From Temnothorax longispinosus (taxonomy: Eukaryota; Arthropoda; Insecta; Hymenoptera; Formicidae), in the NCBI RefSeq assembly GCF_030848805.1, contig NC_092363.1, forward strand, positions 7,998,001 to 8,062,000: DNA of 64,000 bases, written 5' to 3'. The position numbers and the translations under genes were made by a program. The notes beneath the pieces are model-generated. The model was not told the DNA's origin, did not search any database, and saw only the letters and a program-made list of their open reading frames with translations. Of this stretch, positions 13,402 to 27,114 are shown in pieces (the first letter of the stretch is position 1; each line of letters starts with the position of its first letter).

Positions 13402-14573
13402 ATTAATTGAAACTCATAAAGTTCGCGGAATCCACTTGCGGATCTGAAAATCGAGGAAAAATGAGTTTCTCTCGTTGCCATACTCAAATATGCGTTGGTG
13501 AGAAAAATGGTAAAAATACTGATATTCGCGCGATATTTACCAGCATGGCTTAATTAAGTATCAACGGCGGTGATGCTCGTGGGGCAACACCGAAACGTCG
13601 ACCGTGTTCGATAGCGTACATCGTCGAATCGATACAATATACCGGAAGCGGGCGCGGGGACACACTAACATTATCAATAGCTCCGGCGATTGATAAGCTA
13701 CGAGCGGTTTCCAGTCGGACGCTTTAGAATTCATCGAATGGAACGTGTCGATTCAGCAATATTGAGCATGCAGAAGAAAGATAGAGAAAAATAGAGTCAT
13801 ATCTTTCTCTTCGCATGTACAAAACTTTATTCTTCACGTATCTATCTTCGTCACTATATGTTGGGTATTTTGCCCGAAAATTCGCAAATACCGATTCAAA
13901 GTGTCGTCGAACCTAAATTTTTCGCATTATTATTCATAACCAGTACCGCTTATAAATGCGATCTTAATAATCGACAAGCTGTACCTGACGATCATTTCAA
14001 TTATTCGCTAATTTCTCAATTTTGTTTCGCGATTATTGTCTTCTTGCTCGCGGATTTTAATGACGACCGATACTGAGTTCATTGCATTAGTTGATTAGTG
14101 GAATATTTGATGTCGTATGGTGAAATTAACGTGCTTCGAATGACGAGAAACATCGAATGATTGCAGTTCCCAAAATAGGGGAGGAATAAACAGCTGCGTG
14201 CTGTCACTTCGACGATCGTCATTAAACGACACTGGATTCATCTCCACCGTCGTCGATGTATAAACGTTTAATTTTCCTCGCAACGGCATATATATAACCG
14301 TTTCTATATAAAAGGTGGAATATTTCGGAAATATACCGTACAACTCTCACATTGTACTTCGCTTGAATTTTTCACGAATTTTCGTTTATTTTATTATATT
14401 ACGTGTAGATTCTATTCGCAATTCCCGCGAATAAAATCTGCCGAATAGAATCTCACTGAACGCAGTAATAATTATAGATACGGAGTGGTATAACGAGGAA
14501 TTAAATATTGCGGACATTAATTGCATCCGCACTCCTGGGTCACGCAGGAATTATACATACACGGGCTTATTTA

Positions 14574-14604
14574 TACACACACACACATTATATATGTGTG
14601 TGTA
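14574..14604. repeat. (AC)n/(TG)n short palindrome
   Basis: An ACACACACACACAC tract, a short TATATA spacer and TGTGTGTGTA form a stem-capable inverted microsatellite, followed by a purine-rich tract to about 14649. Confidence 0.85.
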
Positions 14605-16650
14605 GAGAAAGAGGGACGGGAGGGGGAAGGAGGGAGAGAGAAAAGGAGATATTACCGCAGATAATTTCAGTTTTCAGCGTTTTAATCCTCATGCTGCATA
14701 TGCGGCAATCGTTACGTTATATTCGTCACAAAGCTACCCGTAAAAAGAAGGCAAAAATCAAGATTTAAAAAATCGATAGTTATACTTCGGCGGTATGCGG
14801 CGATGCGAAGCAATTTCGCTCCATGCGATTAAACGCCGCATATAATCTGCGCACCCGAAATATAATTTGGCGGTCGAGCTAATTATCAAAGTGCCGCTAA
14901 CGAGCAATGAATTATATCTACGTATTTAGCGACTCGTAATCCGACGCGCGGCCACCACCACTTTTGTTGCGACCCGGCTGAAAAGCTTGTCCGATATCCA
15001 ATTTTATTGTGTGCACGCGCCGGGGAATTTCGCTGACAACGCCCCCGTAAGCGTTTCTAGCGTTTATTCAACTGTGATAGCTACGAAATTAACGTAACCT
15101 CGTTCGGCCAGCTGAGTCGATTTACATGCGGTCGACACGCATATATTCGCAGCGCGTATATATTTCGAAATGTCGAAAAATAGCCTTCGTGTAACTCTTC
15201 TCCGAAGCGTGTAAAACACAATCCAAAATATGCACAAGTGTTAAATATATATGTAAAAGTATTGAACGGACCAACTCGTCTAAAATCGATTTTGACTTAT
15301 TATTAATTTTATATGCGTGAGAGGATCACAAATTTTTAAATAAATGCAAAACAACAAATTTTAGGAATTTTAACATTTTAAAAATTTTCATGCAATATGT
15401 ACTCGATTATATATAAATATCCGAAAGTGCGTCACTTGTCTACGTCTATTTTCGTCGAGACATGGTCTCGCGCAGTACCTTGCGATATTGATATTCGATA
15501 TGTGATTAAATTTACGAACGCCCTCAGAACGTAATGTAAGAATAGCTCTGGAAAATAATCCTTTACTTGAAAATCTATCCCAAATATAGAAATTCAGCTA
15601 TCCTTCTGTCGCATGTTTTTCCCTTAATGACCCTAAAAATAGGACTCAGCGGACTCAGTTAATTGCAACTAACAATGCGGAGACAACCAATTCTGAACAG
15701 CTGACATTTTGCATCAACTATTTAATCCTAAAAATTTAATTAAGAGTGATGCTAAGCGCATTGGAATATCACCATAGCGAATGAGGGTTTCGGCAAGAAA
15801 ATCTATCGATTAGTAGACGAAAGGGAGTAAGGTGAAACCTTATCTTCCTTGTCGTCAAGAGGCAAACGAGGAAGAGAAGCGTCTTAACGGAGAAGGCTGA
15901 TGGCGCTTGAAAGTGGTTCGACACGTTTTGGTGAACTATAGGATATCGGAAATCCGTTATGCCCTTAAAGATCATTAATTGGCAGTAGTTAGTCACCTTA
16001 ACTGTCGAACGAGTTCTCTTTTGCGATCTAGAAAGTCTCTGAATATTTCGTGACTTGAGCACAAAACAAGGGAAATGTCTTATTTCAGAAACTCTCAGGA
16101 AAAGCATCTTTTTCAGGCATGTAACGACTAAGATAGAAAGTCAAGATTGTGATGTGGGACTGCTTGAATAATTCCAGCTTTTAGTCGCGTCAGCGCATCA
16201 CAAGTTTTCATTTAATTTAATTATACTTAAAATATCTTCTTTACGAAAAGTAGAAATAAGTTTTTCAAAGATAAATTGTTTGTTTCGACAGAGATTTTAA
16301 CAATATTTGCTTCCTCGAATCTTTCTCACAATTTATAACTTATATGTCTTATTCTTTTAAAAGAAGTTGCACGTAAAAAAATAAAAATTCTATATTTTCG
16401 TCATTTTATTTATTAATTTCTTGCTTGACGCAATCTTCTTCTTAAAAGATCAGAGCATAGAACACGCGTAGAGTACCGTTAATCGTATGTGAGTCGTCTC
16501 GAAAATCGCACAGGCGATAAAAAATGCAGGCGTATGGGGATAGGGCGGATAGGGACAACGTGAACTGCGCGCGACATTGTAATCCTCGTGAGAAGCTTAT
16601 CGGACGGGACAACGCGTTCGTGTGTATTGTCGCATTCATCTGTACATGTA

Positions 16651-16672
16651 GGATGCACGATGCACGATGCAC
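16651..16672. repeat. 7-bp tandem repeat (GATGCAC)3
   Basis: Three exact GATGCAC units in a CpG-rich segment. No function can be assigned. Confidence 0.9.
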
Positions 16673-18621
16673 ATCCGGTACGCGCGGAATAAAACAACGC
16701 TCTTCCTGTACCAGCCGAGTGCGACAACGGCAATTAGCGCCTCCGGCCGGCAATATGCGCATAAACCGACGAAAAATATATACGAGAAATGCTAATATAC
16801 GCGCGCACTCGCGCGCTCTCCGGACCACCGCAATGCTGCGCTAAAAGCATGTTTTTCTCCTGTGATCATCCTGTTTGTCGCCAGCAAATATTTTCAGCGA
16901 AACTGTGATCGGATTCCTTTCAAATAAACATAAAGCCTTATGGTCTCTTGTTATAAGTTATATATTTATATTTTTGCAACTATGCATTCGATATTTTGAT
17001 TCGTGCAATTTCACGATTGTTGACATTAATGTTAGATGTAGTTTTCTTCAAGTTAGAGAATAATATAAATCGAAAAGCGCAATGTTTTCAATATAATAAG
17101 ATAAGACGACAGGAACAAAGCTGAAATTGACGAATAAATCACATGATAAAAGACGAATAATAAACGAGTTTTTGCAAACATATCGCACGTAACGTGATAG
17201 AGCAATAAGATTTTCCAGACACTTTTGGCCAAGGTACGGCAAAAATATCTTGTGAAAGAACAGAAGGGCGTGAAGTCGTCGTCGAGAGGTAGAAACAGCT
17301 TCATGGACAATTTGATCGTCGTGAATGGAGATTGTTGAGATAAAATTGCGCGGATATAGGCACAATTCCATGGGGTAAATAGACTATTTGTTCCTATTGA
17401 CCCCTAGAACGATTGTCTCAAGATAAACCTGCTCAAGATACGAATCGTGACAGATACGAATTGTCATTGGCGCGTGAATTACATTATCTATAATGTAACG
17501 ACGTACGCGAATAGTACGGTAATTTTAAAAATTACAACCGCATTTAATAAATGTAACTTCCTTGATTAGCATGTTAAGTAATTGTTAATTAATTTGGGTT
17601 ATTTTAATAAGAAACAATTTGAGAGAGAAACAGAGAACATTCGTTAAGTTTCAAACTGTTTCAATTGTTAACAGAAGTATAAGAACCATAAATATATCAA
17701 AACTGATATATAATAAATGAAAAGACAAAAGAGATAAACGACCAACATAATTGTGAAGTTCAGACTACCTCGTTATATCGATTCGTACCTAATCTCTCCG
17801 CTTTTTTTAATCGGCTTAATGTTCGTAATACTATCGATCGGGATAATAATCGAACTAATAATGTTACGTACAAAATACGTTTTTCACGTTGCCAATTAAA
17901 AATTGCCAGTTTTTAATGATTAAATTGCGTTTTTATCTTGAAATCAAACGAATCGAGTGCCTGTGGCATAGCAGCTATATTCGCCAGGCAATAAAACGAT
18001 TGTTTATATATGAAAGTGGCAGTCGATAATCTGACTTTATTCGGTAAAATAATAATTTCAAATGTATCGTATTAGCACACTATTTTTCAGTTAATTGCCT
18101 TATAACAAACCAGCATATACTTTTATAGACTCGAATACACTTTATAGTCTCGTTTAAATTTCACAATCTCTCAGTGCAGCGTAAATTTTATGAGCGAGCG
18201 TATTATGATAATTCAAAAATACGATCATATTCAGAAGAACAGCTTTCCCTCTGGTTTATAAAACTGTCAATTTTGATTTTATAATATGCGAATAATGAAC
18301 TTTTCTGCTTGCTTGTAGTTTGGGTTGGCGGATTTCATCGATATATTTATTTGAGAGATTATTTTTATTCGCGATTTAAATTCAATTTTAAAGCAACACC
18401 ACAAAAAATATATCACGTAAATCACAGTTTGACAGGCACAATTAGAACGGGAACAATTATATAACCATGACGAAATCAATCCGGTATTAATTATCGAACT
18501 GACCAAAGTTACGTTACGGCGGAGTCTTATATGTGTTTTGTATAACGATTTGTATCTCTCAATAGAATATGCCATCGTGAGTCGGGCTGATTTCTCAGAT
18601 GTAATATAACGTGTTTCATGA

Positions 18622-18647
18622 CGAGATAGATAGAGATAGAGATAGAG

Positions 18648-18701
<54 letters not shown>
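18622..18701. repeat. Compound (GATA)n/(GA)n microsatellite
   Basis: Mixed GATA and GAGATA units give way to an uninterrupted GA tract of about 35 bp ending at 18701. Confidence 0.97.
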
Positions 18702-18705
<4 letters not shown>

Positions 18706-19757
18706 AGAGGGTAATTTACTTTTCATGTCACGTTCTCATGTTATCCGGTATAAAATAAAGTCAGAATCTTCTTTCTTATGCGGGATTTGTTTACGCGAGA
18801 TAATTGATCGGTAATTATATCAATTCCGCCATGGGGCGTAAAACTCATCGAAAATTCTCCATCGTTGGAAATGTGTGCACGCTATATTTGATTCGCTGGC
18901 GGAAACTTCCAGCGGTAATCTCACCCGAAATCGATTGCAATAACTCGCATGTCAAGCAGCATAACATCACAACGAAACGGTAAATTGATCGATTCCTCAT
19001 CAAACGAGGCTACGTGTTCACTATTCCGGTAGATAATACTGTTTTATTTATTTACGGTATCCAGCCTTTCACAAACAAGTTACTTAACATTCTACTATTT
19101 TATCTGGTTGTGAGAGGAATGAACGTTAATATTTACTGTCTATCTTCGTTACTGCAGTATTAAAATCTCAGTGGTGCATTTCTTGAATACCGTAATATTA
19201 TTATTAACCGTTATAATTTTTCTATCCTACTCAAATTCTTGCATTTATAGTTATATCAGATCATCTATTATTTCACTTAATATCTGCCATCATTTTCGGC
19301 AAATTTATCAAACGACAGAATAAATCTATCCATCTATCTATCTGCATTCGGCGGGCTACGAGAAAGGGAATTCGCATAAATCGTATTTGCGTGATGACAA
19401 CAGAATCGGTATGCAAAGGCCAACTATGCGGTTCGGCGTCAGGAGCCGATGCGAGAACCAGGAACGCAGGATGCAGAGTCAACAGTGTTTGACCTACCGT
19501 CCTGAATCCGGCACGGCCGGAAGCCTTCGAGCAACTATGCCATTTCATGTCGGCCGCGCATATCATAAATTAACAGGAGACATAACGGGTGCGCGCGATA
19601 CGCACACGCGCGACAAGCGTAATAAAACTATGCGCGGCAAAAACGAGATAGCGAGTCTTGTTTGACCAAACTCGAATGCATCTACTTACGAGGCTTTGCT
19701 TCAGCGCGATTTCATCTTTCGTCGTTAAGGATGAAAGTCTCTTTCTCTCCTACCCAT

Positions 19758-19807
19758 CCCCTCTCTCTCTCTCTCTTCTCCCTTTCTCTCTCCCCCCTTT
19801 CTTCCCA
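19758..19807. repeat. Polypyrimidine tract
   Basis: Almost pure C/T sequence, beginning as (CT)n and ending in a C6 run and TTTCTTCCC. No AG acceptor with a plausible exon follows. Confidence 0.9.
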
Positions 19808-20012
19808 CTAAGAAGACACCCTTATCAACGGACTACCTCTTCCTTATCTGCTCGGATATCACTGCAAGTTCTCGAACAAGGGACATCTTTAGGTCGCCGA
19901 AACTTCCGCGGCAACTCGTACTCGTCCGGTAGGACCCACCGAGCGAGGTCCTCTCGGAAACTACGAAGTGAGTTGGATAAGGATCCAGGGAAGCGAATCT
20001 CGGAGAGAACGA

Positions 20013-20030
20013 AGATATATATATGTATAT

Positions 20031-20069
<39 letters not shown>
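20013..20069. repeat. Compound (AT)n-(GA)n microsatellite
   Basis: ATATATATATGTATATATAC is followed by an uninterrupted AG tract to 20069. Confidence 0.97.
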
Positions 20070-20072
<3 letters not shown>

Positions 20073-21413
20073 GTTGTAGTAGGTAGGTATATCGGTCCCC
20101 CGGAATCCAGGCAATGGCGCACTTAATGAAAGACTTCGGACAGAAATTGAAGCGAGCATTAAAATTTAAGGACAGTGCGCGAAACAGTGCAGAGGATGAG
20201 TATTACTACGCATTATGCATTACGCTATGGCGATCTCATGTTTGTAATATTTAACGTTGCAAACTTTAAAGCCTGTTTGAAGCTATTGTTGGAACAACTA
20301 GTATGGCAAATTCAGTTAATTTTAACTCGATTAATTCAATTTTCCATGTGTTGCGTTACGTATCGCATGTTTACTTGGTCGCGTCATTAACTCTTAATTA
20401 AAATTTAATTAATTTCGACCTTCGATATGAACTTAACTTTCGATACCGTGACATTCAATTTGTCCGGCAATATCGGAGGGCAATGCGGGAACGAACATTT
20501 CCGCATGGGACAGAGCCACATTTAGGACATCTACAGTAGCATGTTGAAACGCATCCGAACCATTACTGCATGCACAGGTTCATGTAATGCCTTTCGAGTA
20601 ATGCGTATCGACCTTACTCGAAGGATGCAAATATTTACACGTCGCTGGGTCCGGGTGTCCAATTATCGCAGCTCGAGGCGTTTTATCTCGCACGCTAACT
20701 TCGCAACGATATGCAAAGCGACTCATTAATTCCTCCGTACGAGAAGGAAGGAACGCTCGCTCGGAGCGCACGCTCGAAAGTTGTATCTGATGTAGCGTCG
20801 TATATCCCGCTCACGAGTCTGAATTTAGATCTCGCGTACGCTTTGTAATTTATTCTATTACATGTGCCATTGGAAACCGCGACAGCGGTATCAGCTTACG
20901 AGTCGCTGTCTCGTGCACGCGCGTTACATCTGTCAAAAAGACGACAGTTGGTTTGCGCAGCGATGAATTATCCTTTCGAAGTGAACGATCACACTTTTCT
21001 AACTCTCCAACGTGCAAAAATAAAAACTGAATTATTTAGTTCGTGTTTTTTCCGACTTAAGAATTTTTATTAATTCCTTATATAAAAGCTTTGTTTCTTT
21101 AAATTTTATTTATTCGTATTTCGATTCGTGCACGCTTATCAAACAAGAAAACTTGCTTGTTTGACAAGTCGCACCAAGCACAGCGTTGAAAGCTCTTGGT
21201 CGGGAGCGTGATTGAAAGTTCTGACCGATATTTTGCTAATTACCAGCACGCCAGACACAAACGAACCACTAATTACATGTCCCGGTACAATGGGTAACCC
21301 TTAACCAAGCACACAAAAGATTCCAGGTCCGGACTAAGCTCAACCAGCGTGAAATCATTCGTGATTCTCGTGGATCGGTCTTTCCCGTCTTTTTTTTTTC
21401 GTCCGTCCGCGTC

Positions 21414-21441
21414 CTAACTCATTTCATTTTCTCCTTTGCAG
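21414..21441 (+). promoter_or_regulatory. Branch point and 3' splice site of the dpr exon
   Basis: CTAAC at 21414-21418 matches the insect branch-point consensus, with the branch A at 21417, about 24 nt before the AG at 21440-21441. The interval is pyrimidine-rich (TCATTTCATTTTCTCCTTTG), and a T10 tract lies further upstream near 21390-21399. This acceptor fixes the left edge of the exon in the same frame as the Ig motifs. Confidence 0.9.
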
Positions 21442-21664
21442 ATGACGCTACAAGTATCGTGGGTACGTCACAGGGACGTCCATTTGCTCACAATTGGCCG
21501 TTATACGTACACGAACGACCAGCGATTTCGAGCGATCCACAACGCTCATTCGGACGACTGGACGCTCCAAATAAAGTATCCGCAGCATCGGGACAGCGGT
21601 ATTTACGAATGCCAGGTCTCCACAACACCCCACATGAGTCATCTAGTCCATTTAAATGTAATCG
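21442..21664 (+). CDS. dpr9-like: Internal exon of a Dpr-family immunoglobulin cell-surface protein (dpr9-like), half of Ig domain 1
   Basis: This exon encodes 74 codons plus one base. Dpr proteins are neuronal Ig-superfamily surface proteins that pair with DIP partners during synaptic matching in arthropods. Visible Ig marks are the C-strand Trp (residue 7, in QVSWVRHRD), the Dpr signature YTYTNDQRF (21-29), DWTLQIKYPQHR (39-50), and the F-strand motif DSGIYECQV (51-59), whose Cys57 closes the V-set disulphide. The partner Cys must lie on an upstream exon. From memory, QHRDSGIYECQVSTTPHMSH and the MxLQVSW start resemble dpr9 more than dpr8 or dpr21, so the family is firm and the paralogue is probable. 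The exon begins in phase 0 after TTTGCAG, and the first codon ATG is an internal Met, not a start. It ends in phase 1 (I, then G of the next codon) before GTAAGT; a following Glu would fit the usual LNVxEP sequence. It has no stop or frameshift. Signal peptide, Ig2 and the C-terminal anchor are not in view. Confidence 0.95.
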
Positions 21665-21670
21665 GTAAGT
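21665..21670 (+). promoter_or_regulatory. 5' splice site of the dpr exon
   Basis: GTAAGT follows the exon end directly and matches the donor consensus at all six bases. The Ig reading frame stays open past it to 21729, but the protein family departs at this point, so splicing here is more plausible than read-through. Confidence 0.92.
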
Positions 21671-22574
21671 TATTTCGATATAGTTTTACGTTGGATTACG
21701 CTCAATTAAACGTGTGTATAAAGATTTGAAAAGCAGATTACCGATTGTGAAACGTCACGATTGCGTGCGATGGAGTAGATTTAACTTCCTCTCTGCGCGA
21801 TATCTCGCGGTTAGGTTTCTATCAAATATTAGTATGCGCGGGGAGCATGCGGGAATCCTGCCTAATTACGACGGTGTACGCAACAATTAGTTAATTCTAA
21901 TCTGAATCTGCCCTAGTTACGTAGCAACTGCGCGAAATTTAAGCCGAGCTTAAATTCTGGCGGAGCGCCAATTGAACACCTGGGATTGGTTGATACCGAT
22001 GTTGAGCTAAGCTCTGCCTTCTTCTTCCAGAGATAGGGCTTTCCATTACCGCAAAATTATCCGCGCGGACTTAAATTCTATAACGACACCCCTCAACTTT
22101 TTCGCTTTCCTTTATCGCCGCGCTGCCGTTCGTTTCGTCGCGCCACGCCGCGCGCCGCGGAGAGATAAATTCGGAGAGATACGCGCCGACGTGTCGAGAA
22201 GTTCGCTCCTCGAGTTTGCATAAGTAATTACTTGCCGATAATCGAACGCACGTACGTCAGCGCAGAACGCAAGCAATTCGCATACATCATTCGCGATGTG
22301 GTATACCCGATTTAATCATGCACCGGTATACCCGAAGTACGAGCGCGAAAAGAAGTTTGCCGACCGGATCGTTTGAAGAGCAAACTTTTATACCAGGCCA
22401 TATCGCACGTACAGCTCGCTACGAAAAACTTTCGCGATCGCTTAAACGTCAGGCCGGGAATTTATCTACCACGGTGCGCGGCGAATTGATTTAAATCGTC
22501 CCGAGGGCGGCGCGTCTTCGCGTGCCTCCTTGCGCGTTTTTCCCGTCACGATGCGCCCGCGCCGTCATCAATGT

Positions 22575-22601
22575 CGTCTTGATCGTCATCTTGATCGTCA
22601 T
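22575..22601. repeat. 12-bp tandem duplication
   Basis: CTTGATCGTCAT occurs twice in tandem, followed by a partial unit. It sits in CpG-rich DNA downstream of the dpr exon. Confidence 0.85.
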
Positions 22602-23561
22602 CACAATCGAGGTCACGAATTTTCTCTTTAACCCTTGCTAGCGAGAAGCTGCCTCTTTAAATTTCGCCTACATTAAGACGAAGGTGAACGAAGGGACCGG
22701 GGCGGTCGTATTTCTCTCCCTTCTTTCCTTTTTCTTCCTCCAACGCGCCCGTTATATTCCCCTCGGAGGTGATCTCGGAGGAGAAACACACGGGACGAAG
22801 CCCGATGGCGAGAAGGTGGGTAAAGAGAACGGGTCGTTTATCATTTCTAGCCCTGACCCTTAACGTAACGGTTGAACAAATGATCCTAAAGAGTAACGAC
22901 TATACACACCTGCTTGCTCGAGAAGGATCCAGAGAGCATTGTATTATACTTTCCTTTCATGGTAACGTAATTACTCATCATTCGAGGAGAGAGAGAGAGA
23001 TAGGTAAGTTCGGAAACACGCATTTAAGTACAACCGATAAAACAAGTCCGAACTTACGTTGATAAAATCTTCCTCCGTGTAATCGCGCACCGTTCTATTA
23101 ACCGAATATCGCCGTCGTCGATAAATAACATCGCGAGTCTGGCTTACGTTCTTGTGTTCGAGTTTCTCTTGTTATAGTTAACCACCATCATCCGATTCTG
23201 TTATTCTCTCTGTACGATCTTTCTATATAGAATTAACACAGAAATGTAGAAACGATCGCAGAATACTCTCTTACATCAAATCGATAACTATCGGTTTCAT
23301 GAAGCGATAACCAATAAATTTTACGACTTACCTCATATAATCGGATCAATGAGCTTATACGACAATCGAAAAGCAATTTAAACCACTTATATGTTTACAA
23401 AGTACTATTGTGTTTTTTCGCAGTCAGAAAAAAATATAAGAGCGTTATAAATTTTTGCGATGAAACAATGAAAACTTTGTCTTTTCAAAGTTAAGTAATA
23501 ATAAAACATAATTAAGTATATATCTTCGTTAGACTCTTCATCGTTATCTCTATAAATGAAT

Positions 23562-23565
23562 TTTA

Positions 23566-23628
<63 letters not shown>
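23562..23628. repeat. (AT)n microsatellite
   Basis: About 67 bp of alternating A and T with one G interruption at 23571. Highly flexible and likely polymorphic. Confidence 0.98.
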
Positions 23629-23630
<2 letters not shown>

Positions 23631-24537
23631 GCTATATGATTATGAGAAAAATGTATTTTCTTCGTAAGGAGTTGAAAGTTTTTATACCCCATACTTATCG
23701 TTAACGCATTATCAAGCTAGTATTATTCTTTCATACAAATAATACGTCTTTTATATAAAACTAGTGCAAAAATTCTTATCTAAAGTTAGGCATGGATTAT
23801 CGTTTCTTAATCATGTACCTTACCTTACCTAATAGCTTATATTAGCTGATATTAATTCTAAGGCTATTATTAACAAGATAATTTCACGATAAATATCTGG
23901 AACTAATATCAGAGTGAAACTAGCGCGTAGGAAAATCAGTAAGCTGATTAGCAGAATCGAGAACTTGTGGGTATCGCCATTTAAATGAATACCGAACTTT
24001 CGTGGCACCAAACCATCCGCAAATATTTCCATTTCCTGGGACATCCTCGGCTTAAGCTGTGCTGGTATTTACATTCACTTACCGTCTCACCCGAGGCTTT
24101 CACGCTATGTCTTTTGCGGTGATTGTATTTGTTCGCTTGTTTTCCAAGCGCAACTTCCTGCTGATATTCGCTATTAACATTTCTCAAAGAACGCCCGCGC
24201 CGCGAAGGACTGACTAATTGGTAGTTTTTAACGCATTGTATTTGAAAAATATGCTTTTTCATCGTGCCCTGAATACGCGAAGCGTGATGGAGAATGCAAA
24301 ACAGCGTTACCTTGCCTTCCATCCAAGTTATACAGTCGCGTGTCTGTGTGTTGAAATATACGACGGTGATGTAACGGGGTTTATTTTTCTAAGTCAAAGC
24401 ACAATAGATTCCGCGGTGCGATTTACGAGTTCGCCGCTTACATTCTTCAAGATTTCGTTTAACCATTGTAAATAAAATTGCTCGACGACTGCAGGTATTT
24501 TTCTCGTTAAAGCACCGCGCGGTGGGGTGTCAGCTTT

Positions 24538-24552
24538 TCTCTCTCTCTCTCG

Positions 24553-24592
<40 letters not shown>

Positions 24593-24600
24593 TCTCCTTC
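24538..24600. repeat. (CT)n-rich tract
   Basis: CT repeats with a few C or G interruptions, running on as a pyrimidine-rich stretch to about 24618. No exon is recognisable after it. Confidence 0.95.
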
Positions 24601-26388
24601 TTCTTTCTTTTTTTCGTCAGTCTTCCGGTGATAAATTGTTTCCCAACCTCGCGTTACGATCGTAAAACGTCTTTATCATCACGTCTACTTATGTACGTTG
24701 CCCGTCTTCAAATTGTTTTTTGTTTATATCGATATTTAAAGAACACTGCTGATAACATTTCTAATCAACGACCATGCCTTTTTAATTTTTCTTATTTTTG
24801 TGACACATTTTTTTCACACTTCAAGTTATGTACTATTTTCTTGACTTGTTTCATATTCTTTCTAATACTTATACTGTTTTGTAAAGCATCGGTGAAAATG
24901 GAACCTGCAATATCCAATTTTCTAATAATGGTACTTTTCTCTGGAAATATGTTATTGTATTAATTTTAGGTAACTACGATGTATCTGATGCTACGCATAT
25001 CTTCCAATCATGAAGAGGCTAACGACTCGGCACTACCGACCTTTATTAACGCGTTAAGCTTTATGTCCTCCAGATAGACGTCGCACCGGTGGATAGTATC
25101 GCCTCATATCTCAACTCGTGCTTCGTGCTTGCTTTCCGCGGCATAAATGCTTTCTCTCCGGTAATGCGGCTCGCAAATTTGCAATATCCATGCTTTCTTG
25201 TTACCCCTACTATCCCTACTCCGCCGCTTTCTCCTCCGTCACTTCATTTCTGCCTTTACGAGCGCGTAAAAGCTCATAAAGATATCGTGAACCAGCCATG
25301 AACCATTTTCGCACAGACTGGAATATTTCCTCACGGGGCACGCGACTATTCGCAATTAATAACGGACAGCTATCGCTATCGAGATCATCTAATAAGTAGA
25401 ACAATCAAGGGTATGATACGTATAGGCACAATAACAAAGCCGATACATGTAATTATAAAATTCTGCGATAAAAAAGGATTATATAACATGAGAACTATTT
25501 TGTGTTCATCTAAATAGGATTAATACGGAATTTATAACACCACGAATAATATGATAATATTAATTTTACTTATCAGGAAAGTCTCATTTCCAAATTTGAT
25601 TTCCCTGCAGTGAAATTTCAAGGTGCAATTCCGCGAACAGTGAAGATTATCGCGGAAGCGGTAATCGTCATGATTCAACGATCGCAATCTGGAAGCAATT
25701 TTTTCATTAGTCGCGAGTGCCTCTTATCGGGTATAATTTGAGATCTTGGAGAAGTATTCGTGGAGGAAAGTGTCAGATTCTCGCGGTAAAGTGCACTTTG
25801 CTCTATCTTAAGTGAGACTCGGGTCGAATAGTTTCCCCACTATTTCTGACTTAACTTTGATTAGACGCATTCAAATCGAACGCCTTTCTTCTCTTTCCAT
25901 CTTCTTTCCTTCCTTTGTACTTCTTGCATCTCTTCGAAAAACTTCATTTGTGCATGACGGAGAAGAAGATCGTGTAATACGCGTTTTATTTTCTACAGAA
26001 AACGATTCACTTCTCGCTTACGATCAGTCATTCGATCTATGATCACGAGTTGTAAATATGAAAAGCATGGCATCTGAGAGCTGACGTACTTCTCTCACCA
26101 ACGGTTATTCATTCGATTTGTTTTGTATCTATTTGATTGTATCTATTAGTTTCTCGACTGCGATCGACTCATTCCATTTAAGGCAGAGATTCTGTCATAG
26201 ATTCTACATTATACACAACTTTCCATTGGAATACACATTACTCAATACAATACAAGCATATCGAAACCAGATCTCGCAATGTCGAAGAAACGAATCGTGG
26301 ACTGTCTTTCCCTCTCTTGTCTCTTCCGTTATCAATTTTTGTCCCGATATCCAAATCACGTATGTATACTTGATATCAATTTTTTCAG

Positions 26389-26461
26389 ATTAGTTAAATT
26401 TATTAATTTTTATTAGTTAAATTTATTAATTAAATAATTGTTAATTACATTAGTTAAATTT
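26389..26461. repeat. AT-rich imperfect tandem repeat
   Basis: The word TTAGTTAAATTT occurs three times, two of them followed by ATTAATT. Probably local slippage duplication. Confidence 0.85.
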
Positions 26462-27080
26462 GAGAAAAAAGTAAATTGGTTTTAGAAAACGCAGGAAGAT
26501 TTCGTATTAACAAAACGAGGCAAAATTCAATTGTGCTCACCAAACTTTTTGTGAAAATGTAATTTTTCAAGCATATATTTATTTTGATGGTACTGTAAGC
26601 CTTGAAGTCCAAACTTGAAACTATGGATATACATATATCGAATTGCGACTCCGTTAGACTTTCGATTGGGGCGCGCAAACGCGATCTTTGCCAGTGGTAG
26701 TCGAAAAAGACAATATCGTTCGTAGCAGGACGCTTCTATTGACTCGCGAACAAGTTTGGTGCCAACATCACACAAAGCGAACGGAGCCGTTTTATTACAG
26801 TATTCTGGGATACATATTTTTCCGGACCTTTGTTCGCAGAATCATTTCCGCTCGCGAACTTTAATAAACGGCATTCGCAGATTTTAGCGTAACTTGCCGA
26901 CCAAACGTTCATTATGGAAACTACATCGTGCAAAATGAGTTTGCGGAAACGACGACTCCGCGACACTGTATTCGTTATGTAAGCTGCTTTTGTACGACGG
27001 CTCGTGTATACTAATTATGATCTAATGTAGCCTCGCACTTCAAGGGAGTAACCTAGGAAGAGAGGATTACTCGAACATGC

Positions 27081-27114
27081 GAGAAAGAGAAGAGAGAGAG
27101 AGAGAGAGAGAGAG
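27081..27114. repeat. (GA)n microsatellite
   Basis: GAGAAAGAGA followed by an uninterrupted AG tract of about 24 bp. Confidence 0.95.

Larger units (their letters stand above)
13328..21413. other. No gene recognised; probably the intron before the dpr exon
   Basis: AT-rich with CpG-rich patches (about 14780-15060, 16480-16830, 19380-19640). TATATAAAAGG near 14305 is a good TATA-like word but lacks TCAGT about 30 nt downstream. No upstream Ig1 half-exon encoding the first Ig Cys was recognised. Confidence 0.65.

Noticed and set aside
13214..13406. Two 62-codon Leu-Ser repeat frames
   Set aside because: They are pure products of the (CT)n microsatellite.
21459..21668. Alternative + frame and minus-strand frame across the dpr exon
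   Set aside because: These are shadow frames of the Ig-coding exon; only the frame starting at 21442 carries the Dpr motifs and agrees with the splice sites.
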